Shown one piece after another: positions 25,103-36,280 of a DNA stretch of 64,000 nucleotides. Origin of the DNA: Mucor racemosus (taxonomy: Eukaryota; Mucoromycota; Mucoromycetes; Mucorales; Mucoraceae). How positions within the stretch are numbered: the stretch's first letter is position 1; the number at the start of each line of letters is the position of its first letter. Under the pieces are notes generated by a model. The model made no database searches. It saw only the letters and a program-made list of their open reading frames with translations, and had not been told where the DNA came from. The DNA lies in contig JAPEHQ010000010.1 in NCBI GenBank assembly GCA_027405735.1, forward strand, positions 1,488,001-1,552,000, read 5' to 3'. A program made the translations under genes and the position numbers.

Positions 25103-26358
25103 TGTCTCTATTTACTACAAAAATTTTAAATAAAAAATACCCTATTCTTTCACTATTATCAATCAATTGATGTTTTATTAAATCGGAACTTCTTTAGTAG
25201 TAATTAATAATATTTTCAGAAACAGTTTCAATTTTACTATTATACGACAACGTGTTTCTGATCAAATTTACTGTCAATGTCGTGTGTTAGTTTTCTGCAT
25301 ATAAAATGTGTAACGTCTTAATTCAATTGTAGAACTCATGGCACACAAAGTAATGGGGCTTTTTCAACGTGGACCACTTTAACTTTTTTCATATTAAACT
25401 ATTAATAGATTCCAAATGCTTGCGTGATAGTATATATAGTAGAGGTGGCAATTTTGAAAGCTATTCGTCTACTTTACTGCTCAAAAAACTCGGCGAAAAT
25501 TGACGATATCTCGGCGAAAAATATAGCTATAAAAATAAAAATAATTGCAATGAAATCCTCTCGTCTTGTACTATATTGTGTATTAGTATTACAAGAATTG
25601 AAAAATAAAAACATCTAAAAATCGTAACATTTACAATGTTTAGGCTGGTTAAAACTGAAAATTCCGATAAAAAACAGCACATTTCGAACCCATCCAAAAG
25701 GCTTGTATACCCTCGTCCAAAATCTCAAAAATTGAATTTTTCAATTTTTGACAGCAAAAAAAAGGTTTAAACCCACAACAATGTGAGACAAAATTGTAGA
25801 TATAGATTATTAACAACAAACAAAAGCTTTAAAATAAAGATAACCTAATCATAATTTTGACTTTTATGCAATTTTCTTTTTTTCAGTTGAAGAATTTTAA
25901 CTCAAAATTTTAGTATGAAAAAAAATTAGAAATTTATACTAATGTATAGAGCAAACTTTTTTACATAGGAGCATATTTTTTTCTCACTTTTTTGTTTGCA
26001 AAAATCATAGGTAAATTTACAAAATACATAATCAAGGATCGAAAAATGCCAAAATCAATCAAAACCAAAAAAAAAAAAATAGAGGATTTGATTCCCGCTC
26101 TAAGCTGTAGTAAGCTTAAATTCGAGATTTTTCATTATACAATTATCATACAATGACGAGTATAAGCAAATATATCTATTTTTTTTATTATAATTATAAT
26201 ATCGTTCTAGTATTACAAGGCTGTACAAGTAAATGTGAGAATTTTACAAGTGGTTTTAGTTGTGTATGAGTGTATATATGTGAATTGTTTGTGATTGTTA
26301 GTGGTAAAAGGGGGATCTATATAATAGTTATACTTTTTTTTTTCTTTGTTTCAATAAA
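25103..26358. other. convergent intergenic region with degenerate repeat
   Basis: Positions about 25440-25760 contain sequence related in style and in short matches (TATACCCTCGTCCAAAATC, compare TATACCCTCATCCAAAATTC in copy B) to the A/B/C repeat family, but strongly diverged. The rest is AT-rich 3' flank of the PPR gene. No gene supported. Confidence 0.5.
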
Positions 26359-29355
26359 TTAGGTAGTTGTAGGGATACTTTTGTTAAATCCTTGATGTGT
26401 AGCCAATTTGTTTATCATACCAACCCAAACAGTAGTTGAATTTGGCATTGAAGGTAAGCTTTGATATTCTTCATAAACACGTTGGGCGCCTTCAACATCA
26501 TTACATTCCAACATGGCCTTCATGACAGCAAAATATGATCTTACAAATAAAACTTTATCCTGTTTACGAGCATGCCATACGCTTTGAATTGTGTTTAAAT
26601 CAGATACACCATAGGCGCCCCAAATCATTAAATCAAATGTCTGTGCATCTGGAGCAACCTTTGAGTCTTGCAGCATTTCTTCAAATACCATTTTTGCAAC
26701 AGGATACCAAGCTTTAGTAGACGATAAACTTGTCATTAATGAATTGTAATGAAGTGTTGTGAGTTTAGTTTTCTCTTGCTTTAAAGTGTTCCATAACTTC
26801 CATGCGGCATCAGGGTTCTTCATGCGATGATGCGCTGATAATAAGGTTGTAATTGCCTTGGCATCAAGCCATTGATTTTCTTTGAGCGTGCTGTAAATTT
26901 TATCAATTTTTTGTGTATAGATGAGTTGACGTTGCTTGGAACCTTGAATAGCATAAGCTTTTGCCAGTAAAGTTAATGAAGCAGCATCCATGGGAATACC
27001 AGCCTTCTCAATACCTTCCAACAAATCAATAGCACGACCTTCATTTCCTCGTGGTGATTCTAAAAATACAGATGCCAAGATAGTGTAAATGACCAAATCC
27101 GCATTAACATTATTTGCCAACATCTCTCGAAACAATTCGTATGCCTTGTCAAATTCTGCCGATTCTGCAAACCCCTTAATCAAAGGTGCGTAATGAAGAG
27201 CCGTTGGATTCAATCTATAATTTGCCATGTGTTGTAATAATTCGCAAGCTTTATCCACCTTTCCCAACGTAACGTATCCATGAATAAGATGAGAAAATAC
27301 AAAATGATTAGGTTTTATACCAGAATCAACCATAGTTTTATATATTGATTCAGCCTTGACCATATTCCCAACATAAGCAGCATTCCGAATACTAAGAGCA
27401 AAGGTATATATATCCGGTTTCAAATGCGTTGTATCCAAGGATTCAATAATGCTGTCAAGATTCATGCTAAAATCATTCAAATGCTTTGGTTTATAAAACT
27501 TGCCAGTAGATTGCAAAATGGTATTGTAGGTACGAGTGCTTATTTCGGGTGTAGTAGCATATATATTCTCCAAGACATCTGTAAATCGTTCAAAATTCGA
27601 TTCTATATTTTCATGTTCCATGTATTGAAATCGGGCAATTGGAATTCTTTGAGAAACGCTATCCAATGTGCTACTACCATCTGCTATCATTGTGTGTAAA
27701 TGCGGTGTAATTAAATAAGCTTCCTTTGGATATTTCAGGGTGTAATTCAAAAGCGTATTGTAAATGTAATTGTTACAGGGGATGCCTTTTCGTTGCATTA
27801 CATCCACGTATTTGAGTGCTTCTGTTGCATTACCTTGATCAGCATAGTACCAAACAAAATTACCATAGGTAACGGTATCAGGTTCCAATTTTAGATTTAC
27901 CATGGTATCATACATTTGAAAAGCGAGCTCAGTATTCTTGGTACCCAAGTGATATTTAATCAGCATATTAAATGTATATGTATCTGGCTTGACCTTGAAT
28001 TTTGGTTTTGCAGCAGCAGCAGCAGCAGATGCTTTGCTTGCACAAGCACAATTTCCACCACATCCCTTTTTCTCGGGCAATACCAACATTTCAATGATTT
28101 TTTCTATATGATCAATATCACCAGCAGCCGTATAACATTTAAGCAAAGTATTGATGATTTCAGTATCAGGCTTATGACCTAATCGTCGCATTACTTTATA
28201 TAAACTAGAGACTGATTGAGCTGTGCCTTGCATATCATTAATTTCCTTTAAACGAGCATGCTGAACAACTTGACAAGCTAAACCATCCATAATGCTGTTA
28301 AATGTCTTTTTGTTCGGAACAATTCCCGATGCTATCAATCTTTCCATCCACTGTTGAGTGATTTCCTTGTCCTTGTTGTTCCTACAATCCTTGAGATAAC
28401 CATTAAGCAAGATATTATAAGTGGTACGATCTGGCGGTGTAGTCATTTTAGAATAAATAGCTTCTGCGCCTTGTAAATCGTTTGATTTTACTTTGGCAGC
28501 GAGTAATATATTATAAGACGAAGTATCCGGTTGTAAACCTTTGCGAATCATTTCTTGCTCCAATGTCTTCATTTTAGAAAAGTAACGTTTTTTCGTTGTT
28601 TCATCAATGTATTTAAATCTACGGACATAGACAGCCATCATTTGATTATAAACCTCAATATTTGCAGCAAATTCAGTTGATGTGTAATGAGATAAATTAC
28701 GAAATAAGGATTCAGCACGTTTCACTTGATCAAGTTTGCCGTATAATTCGAGCACCATACTGATTTCATGTTTATCCCAAGATATATCTTTACTTTTACG
28801 TATAACGCCTGTTAATATTTCAAGTCGATTCAAGTATAATTGTTGTAATTTTGCAAAATCTAGGGTGAGACGAGGTAAATTTGTGTTTACTTGAGTGTGT
28901 AATGATTTCAACAGTAATTGAGCTGTCAAACGAGGTATATTTTGTTGAGTTAAATAAGACGCTGATTTATCTACTAATTTCCAAGCACTTTCAACGTCGC
29001 CATTCCCTAAATAATTTTGAATAGACATTGTTGTTGGTGAAGGTAATTGTTTATCTATTTTTGAGCTGATATGAACAGGGATACGTCTTTTTGCTGAGGA
29101 TTTTATTTGACGCAAATGTTCAAGAGAGTCTATTTCTTCCAACAAATTTGGAGCTTCATATAATAAAATGAGTTGGATTTCTTTCTAATGATTATATTTT
29201 GATATATTACCCTTTTTTGACCTTGTCACGACTGTAGAGGCCTGCCTTGTTTGACAGTTATGGGTTAATAGAAAGGAACGCCATTGTTGAATTATACGTT
29301 GATTGACATTTTGTCTAATTTCTGAGTGCAGGTGCTTACACCGCATATGAACCAT
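26359..29355 (-). CDS. pentatricopeptide repeat (PPR) protein, probably mitochondrial
   Basis: Two exons are predicted: 29355-29211 and 29153-26359, joined by a 57-nt GT-AG intron, giving about 979 aa. Residues 1-48 are basic, without acidic clusters apart from one Glu, and rich in Arg/Gln/Ser/Thr, like a mitochondrial presequence. The rest is a series of P-class PPR motifs of about 35 aa; clear examples are PDTSSYNILLAAKVKSNDLQ, PDTYTFNMLIKYHLGTKNTE, PDTVTYGNFVWYYADQGN, PNHFVFSHLIHGYVTLGKVD and PTALHYAPLIKGFAESAEFD. PPR arrays bind single-stranded RNA base by base; fungal members act in mitochondrial RNA stability, processing or translation. A Cys-rich and polyalanine insertion (KKGCGGNCACASK then A6) interrupts the array. 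The target RNA cannot be predicted here. The long exon is certain; exon 1 is inferred from the presequence and frame. Confidence 0.85.
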
Positions 29356-29883
29356 CGTTCTAAATTGTTCCTCAAGTTATTTTTTGAAAAAAAAAAGGAA
29401 ACAAACAATCTAGTCCAATATATGATTATACAATTGCCCAAAAAAAAAAATTATACGAAAAAAGTGGAGTAACAAAAAATGAATTGGCAAGGCTACTCCT
29501 CCACCCCCCCTTCAAAGCCCAATAAGATAGCAACCCCAGGCTACTTTTTTGATTTAGAGGGGTCAGAATCTCTTGTTCAATTGCAATTCAATGGTCTTAG
29601 ATCCACTGGTAAAAGACGTCACCGTAATCATGTAAAAAAGTGCCTGGATGTATGAAACTAACCTATGAAATTTACATGGCATGGAGGGGGGCTTTTGTCA
29701 CTTTTTAATCCATTTTTTAATTTTATTTCTAAAAAAATAAAAATACCATAGCAAACTTGACATGTTTGAACATTATTATCAAATTTAATATCAAAAATAT
29801 CACATTTATGAAATCCATAACAATCCTTTAAAAATAAAGTTTACTGAAAAATGGATAGTGAAAAAAAGAAAAAAAAAACTTGT
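29356..29883. other. PPR promoter region and bHLH 3' flank
   Basis: 528 bp containing a CT/C-rich patch (CTCCTCCACCCCCC, about 29496-29511) and A runs. No gene seen. Confidence 0.5.
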
Positions 29884-30886
29884 TCATTCAGGGCCAAGCT
29901 GTAAATTGTTAAATTGCTGTCGAAATTGTATTGAGCCCACTCTTTGATGGCCCCCTCGCGAGTTATTGTTTACATCAAATGTATTATGTGTTGGATTTGT
30001 TTGTACATTTGGTTTTGAATCAAGTATCATTTCACCTCTTTTCGCACATTCAATCATATGCTCTAATTCTCTAATTCTTTCTTGGTATTTGTTCACATCA
30101 TCACGTAATTCTTTAATATGATCAACGGATAGTTTTAAGATTGTTCCCTTGTTGATAGCTCTCCCATTACCACCAACTTGACCATTAGAAACCGACATGA
30201 CATTTGAACTTGTAGGAGCTGAATCAAGCAGTTTTTCAGGTAAAAGGGTGCACAATTCTAGATACTCATAAAAATTGAATACTATATACGATCATATATA
30301 TGAGTACTACATTACCATGGATACGTTCATTGATATTATCTCTTCGTCTTCTCTCCACTGCATTATGAGATTCTCTTCTCCGACGTCTTTTCTCAAACAT
30401 CTCTTGAAGACTTTTAAAAGACAATGAATATACAACGCATTAAAATTATAAGAAAAAAAAAGCAACTTACTTTCTCTGTTGACTTTCATCATCATCACCA
30501 TTTGTATTTATATTACTATTATTACCAATTAAATCTAAATGCCCACTTGACGTAGATGGAGACACAATTAAATCTCTACCGCCAAATATGGGAGATTGAC
30601 CAAAAGATGAACCATTTGAATCTAAGCTTGTACCAAACCAGTTTTGAGAATTATTTTCGCTAAAAGCCATACCGCCAGTACGATTAGGAGGAGACATTGT
30701 AATGGCAGAAGCTACAGTACCAAAAGAGTTTTGACGTTGATGAAGTTGTTGTTGATAGGAAGGATTAAATAACCGATTGTTTCGTTGTACAACAGGCACG
30801 GCTCCGACAGTCGTATGTGTATCAACTGAATGTTGGAAATGATCAGTATCAATATTATAATCCTGCTGTTGTGGAGGTGAATACAT
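29884..30886 (-). CDS. bHLH-leucine zipper transcription factor (MiT/TFE-like)
   Basis: Three exons: 30886-30471, 30410-30316 and 30257-29884, giving 294 aa. The N-terminal 138 residues are Gln/Asn/Ser-rich and disordered. The basic region RRRESHNAVERRRRDNINER (about 150-169) carries the His-Glu-Arg pattern that reads CANNTG/CACGTG E-boxes. Helix 1 is ELCTLLPEKL, and helix 2 (NKGTILKLSVDHIKEL) is typical of MITF/TFE, USF and fungal relatives. A short zipper (DDVNKYQERIRELEHMI) follows. The loop between the helices is long (about 25 residues, Ser/Gly/Asn-rich). The gene family is confident; the closest orthologue is not. Confidence 0.88.
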
Positions 30887-31132
30887 TTACTTATTTATTT
30901 TTTGTGTGGGAAAATCAAAAAAAAAAAAAAAAAAAGAAAAAAAAGGAAAGGAAAAGAGATGAATTTTTATAATGATAAAATGTTTATATGAGAAAATAGG
31001 AGAAAAAGGGAAAGAGGGGTGAAAGAGTTGTTGGGGCTAATAATGTATATCATAGAGGTAACACAATAAATACACACACTAGCTCACTGTTATCATATTT
31101 TTACTGAAAAAGTGCATAAACATGCATTTTAT

Positions 31133-33261
31133 TTACCAATGTTCTTGATTTGGATAGCTAACAATTTCGATTCTTTTGGCTGTTTTCTCCTCTTGCCATT
31201 TATCAAAATAGACAGACATTGCTTGTAATTGATTGATATTTACTGTGGGTATAATTTGATGTATATTCATACTAGCAATAAAGGAAGCCAATTCTCTAAA
31301 GCTTGAATGTTCAGAATAAGGTACACCAAATAATTTAATGTCATTTCTATTATAGTAAGGCTCAAGCTGAACAGTTCTATCGGCGGGTGGTATGATGATT
31401 TCAGATAATGGTGCCAATTTCATATCTGATGTTTGTGTAGATGTTGATTTAAATGTCCATCCTGTTGGCTTAAACGCAATTAATGATGTGAAATGAGCTT
31501 GGTATTCCTTTAAATAATTTGACATGATCTAAAAAGTAAGTGTAGTTAGAACCCATGGTTTTTTCGTATTACATACAAACAACTTGCATCTGCTCGAATA
31601 TCTCTTAGTGGTACAACATGCACCTGTGCTTCAGCTGGGTTATTTGTTAGCATACTTTTCAATTCATCGTCTTCTTGACATAATAAAATACGTTTCTTTT
31701 TATAAGGTGCATATATTTTACATTTCAACATGCGAGCAATATCTAATTTATGATATTAGAGATAATTTACATTTCATTCAAATTGATTACTTACTAATAA
31801 ACACTCTTTCTTTACCAATGGTATAAGTGCCAACTACAATCAAAACTCGTGATGTTGTCGCCTTGTTATTTCGATTCATCATTAATTTAAGAGCATCGTT
31901 ATTGATCATGGGATCTTTTACTTGGGTTACGACAGGTCTCTTTATAGAAATCCAAGATTCCAAAAGAGAAGGTTTCTTGATTTTGGGAGTCAATTCCTTC
32001 TTTACTACATCACATACAGCTTCAATACATTCTTCTTGTGCTGGAAACGCATATTGTGGGCTTAAATAGGTTGTATCAAGATAAAGACAGGAAATAGGGG
32101 GGTTTTCTGGTTGTTTGATTAAAGGATGTAAACACATACGAGGCGCAGCTCTGAAATCACCTGTATGCAAATGTCGCGTTTTGTCGACGACAAATAAAAA
32201 CAAAACTGAACCTGGACAGTGATTTGCATCTATCAAAGCAACTTGAACATTAGACCCTGGAATTGGATATAGTTGATCCATTGGTAGTGGATGAACATAA
32301 CGTGAATCAACTCTTAATTCTTGTTTCACAAGGTTGGCTGTCACTTGAGAACAATAAATTGGACCATGAGACCAATTTGCTCGTAAACCGCCATAATGAT
32401 CAGAATGGAAATGTGTTAGGAAATAGCCATCACAATCTGATACTTTACCATAATTAAATGCATCTACTGTAAATCGAGTATCTAGAGAATATTTTTCAGG
32501 GAGATTCTTATCACGTTGATCAAATGATATTTACCACGAACTCGCTTATAAAATGGACATGGTTTGTACTTTTTTTTTTGATTTGTTGTCGATAGTAATG
32601 ATTTTGTTGAAATATTTGCATTGACATCTTTTGCTCCAAGGATTTTTGTGGGCAATGTAGATGAACTAGTTGATGAAAACATGCTTCGCCAAGAAGATGG
32701 TTGCACATTACTTGTATTTGTATTTTTTGTATCACATTTGGCAACTTGATTATTCTCATTGTCAACATTTTTATCGAAAAAAGAGCTTTCACTATCATTA
32801 CAATTAGTATCAAGGCTGCTAGTATCACAGCTGTTGGAATTAGTTTCTTCTTGCTCTTCTTCTTCTTCTTCTTCTTCAAGACAATGTTTAACGCTACTTT
32901 CAATACTAAAACTGTTATTTTTACGGAAACTATCATTTTTGTTGTCTGAACATGAGAATTTCTCTTTAAGGGACATGAATCCTGGTGGTATATTCTCTTT
33001 TTCTCTTTCTTGCTCTTCATCAAGACATTGATTCACATGAACTTCCATAGAGATAGATTCAGTTAATATCCATATTCTACAAAGTGGGCATCGCTCCTTC
33101 TTTTCCTCTTGCTCCTTTATAGCTTCTTCCACTTGTAAATCAGATGTGCTTGGTTTTATTCTTTTGTTGATATTTGCTGGTGTCTTGAAATACGTTTCAA
33201 TTGAAAAATACTTTGATTTAACAAAAGCTGTATCGTTTTCTTGACCTGTGTGAGATGCCAT
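31133..33261 (-). CDS. PSO2: SNM1/PSO2 DNA interstrand cross-link repair nuclease
   Basis: Four exons: 33261-32535, 32481-31795, 31742-31573 and 31528-31133, giving 659 aa. Introns are 44-53 nt and GT-AG. An N-terminal UBZ4-type zinc finger is visible (C58, C61, H75, C79 in CPLC ... HVNQC), followed by an acidic, Ser/Asn-rich linker with a run of eight Glu. The metallo-beta-lactamase domain starts near residue 243 with LTHFHSDHYGGL (H266, H268, D270, H271). It continues with IDANHCPGSVLFLF, HTGDFRAAPRM, YLDTTYL, the beta-CASP segment GTYTIGKERVF and VPYSEHSSFREL. This is the full catalytic set of DCLRE1A/SNM1A and yeast Pso2, 5' exonucleases acting at cross-links in the nucleus. Confidence 0.95.
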
Positions 33262-33752
33262 GTTTGTATAAAGAAGAGGAAGAAGCTAATTATTCTTTTA
33301 ATACAAAGCCAAGTCAACGAAAAGTTGATTGAGCGTCACGATGTATCTCCAAAATAGATCAATGTAACGATAGATTATTACATTCAATTGCTCATGAAAA
33401 AGATAATTGAATAGACAAACAAGTATGTAATTAATTTAATATTTCATCAATTCAACTTAAAGTCAATTTGAATGAGTAGTTTTTGTATCAATTGGACCCT
33501 TGAAATAACTGTCAGTTTCTGACAGGGCAAATCCAACACCGTGCCAACTCAACAAAAACATTTGCATTCGCATTTGCATTTATAGCAATCATTGCTCAAA
33601 ATACACATAAAATCCCAATATCCATACAATATATTCTTGAATAATTAAATAATTTTATTGTCATATCCAAAAAGTTAAAAAAAAAAAGAATTCTTTATGG
33701 TAAGAAAATCTTGAAGGGTGAGCAAGTTTTTCATACGAGAACTCTATTGAAC
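33262..33752. promoter_or_regulatory. SNM1/PSO2 upstream region
   Basis: 491 bp between the PSO2 start and the eS21 stop. It contains a perfect 7-bp hairpin CTGTCAG-TTT-CTGACAG (33509-33525) and a short reiteration of CATTTGCATTCGCATTTGCA near 33558-33577. Regulatory function is inferred from position only. Confidence 0.4.
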
Positions 33753-34158
33753 TTATTGTTGGTAAGCAAAGACGTTTTGCAAATCTATTTAAGAAAAAAA
33801 AAAAAAAAAAAAGCATATCTTAGTTTTGACATTTACAAATGAAATAAAACAAAAACTACTTACAACCATCTTGTTGAGCGAGACGATTGATAGCATCATC
33901 ACCTTCAGCTTCCTTACGAACAAAACCGGAAAGAGCATAAGTAACAAAAGAGTTAGTTGAGCGACCTTCAGCATCAACATCAGCAATGTTGATTTGAACT
34001 GAAGAGTGATCCTTGGCAGTGATCAAGCGGTTAGTGGCTGAGCTAAATGTCAATAAAAACTTGTTAATTTTACATTAAAAAAACCCCATCATCATATCAT
34101 CAATTTACCACTTGCGGGGGATGTAAAGATCAATAATTCTACCCTCTGAGTTCTCCAT
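33753..34158 (-). CDS. RPS21: 40S ribosomal protein eS21
   Basis: Three exons: 34158-34109, 34042-33864 and 33784-33753, giving 86 aa; the yeast protein is 87 aa. The start [17 protein letters not shown], the central [46 protein letters not shown] and the short C-terminal LQNVFAYQQ match the family. eS21 sits on the solvent side of the small subunit and takes part in 18S maturation. The last exon is only 32 nt, placed by the acceptor after an 18-A run (plus strand) and by the family C-terminus. CCTACCTT (minus strand of 34183-34190) just upstream of the start also occurs upstream of eS27. Confidence 0.95.
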
Positions 34159-36280
34159 TATATTAGGTTTTTCCAAAAAGTTAAGGTAGGTTAAACCGGG
34201 AAGTGGATGTGAAAGAAAGAACCAGTATATCTCCCGTTTGTAGTATTAATTTAAAGGCGAAAAAAATTTCAGCAGTATTTATTTAATTGGCTTAAAACGG
34301 TAGTCATGTATATGAATGTAGTGTAGAAAGCTTAAGTGTTGCTTAAATCATGCCTTCATATGTGTTATATTGCAGTTTTGTGAGATTTTGTGATCAACTA
34401 TCAGATATTTCTAGCCTCTAGTAACATCAAGTAGTATATCCTTATTAATTACCAACGTATTCGTGAAACATGATTTGAAACAAACGATCTCGTTATAACC
34501 TTTTATACATTAAAAACTTTTAAAACTATGTACAAGCACATTAAACTGAATTAAAATCAATACGTATACTCTTCAAAGTATTTAAAATATGATGGTATTT
34601 TTTTATTTTTCTGATCCATATCAAGCTTTGTGTAAATTTTGATGAATTTCAGGCAAAACAATGGAGTGTTATCAAAGGCATCTTTCTGTTCTTTCTTCTT
34701 ATGGACGCTGGACATTTAGCTTAAATTATAATTATACAAATGTTAGTTCTCGTATATTAAAATCGAACACTACTTGTGTCATACATACTTGTAATATTTG
34801 TATATCTTGATTGTATATGTCTTTATTAATGTATTTGTGAAAAATGGTAAGTATGCTGACTCGACTATGTACCATGTAGGTCAATTCAGTTTGGATTATA
34901 AAGAAACGTATAATATTAAATAGGAATAATGAAGAAATTCAAACCGACTACAATATAAATTTCCTATACTGTCATTACTTCAGCATCCACAATGAATTTA
35001 TCTCAATGATCCAAACACTACAGTAGTATACTTGATTGGGCAAATTACATCAATTGAAAGTGAGTTAAGAAGGATTGTCTATGTTAGATTAGATTTGTCT
35101 ATATTATAAATGCTATCAATTTGGATTAAGAAAAATAATATAATAGATTCATGTAGGAGCTATGGCATGCTAACATTGCATTGTAATATGGATTGCCCTG
35201 TAAGTTTAGTGTGTAAAATATATTATACTTGCAAGATTCAAGGCTTGCCAATGGAAGCATGACTGGGTTTGAAATACATTTCTGCCAGATGGTCCAAAAA
35301 TCGTTAAAAAAACTAAAAATCGAAAAAACTCAACAAAATGTATAACAAGTTTAACTAGTGTATTAATAATTTTTTGTAAAGCTTTAGTTTTTACATCGAC
35401 TCATACTAGTTTTAAGTAAATTTTTATTATAAATTTTTTCTTAAATTAAGATATAAAAAATAACAGTTTTTCGCTAAAAAATTAATATTTTTATAATAAA
35501 TTTGTAATTTTAACTTTTTTAAATAATGGCTTCAAGTTGTATCTATCGATCAAGGTATTACTTGAAGCTGTATCTCTATTTTTCACAGAGAAAATCAAAT
35601 TTTTGTTCATTTTTTTGGAAATCGGAAAAAAAAAGTCGACTGAATGCTCATGAAAAATTTACGCAAATTTGTCAATTCACTCGAATCCATTTTTCTCCAC
35701 CAAAAATCAATATTTTTTAAAAAGAAAAAATGCTATAGATAGACCTTATTTAGTACTATAATATTAGTATGAGCAACCTATTATTTACTTATTGTTGTCA
35801 TACTTTAATTTGCAATAAAGTATGAAAAAAAATGGAAAAACAGAAAAAGTTTTCAAACTCAAATATATTATAAAGCATTGCAAAACATTTATTTTTCACT
35901 ATGCAACTAATGTTGTAACTTGCTTTTCTGTTGAGTTATTCTGCAAAAAAAACCCTGATTTTTACACGCCAAAAATGTAGACTCAGATCTTTAGAGGAAT
36001 CATGTTCTACCTCAAAGAACATGATGTAATCTAAAATTTCACAATGTCATTAAGAAGTATTTCATGTTAGCTATCGTATTTTTTTTTATTCCAAATTATT
36101 CAGTGATAAGTGCTGAATTTGCATCCTGAAAAATGCGTAAATTTCAAAAAAAAAAAAAAAAAAAAATTAGCTCCGGTTTGCAGAACGTAAATTCCCGTCT
36201 GTTTGATTGATCTGAAAGCTATTCTCCTTAAATAAAAAAAAAGAGTTGTTTTATTATTATAAATTTCAATATCACTACGT
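34159..36280. other. 2.1-kb intergenic region with degenerate repeat
   Basis: Positions about 35300-35750 carry a diverged relative of the A/B/C repeats: TTTCACAGAGAAAATCAAAT and CTCCACCAAAAATCAATATT parallel landmarks in those copies. The frame at 35526-35720 lies in this sequence. The remainder is AT-rich with no supported gene. Confidence 0.5.
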
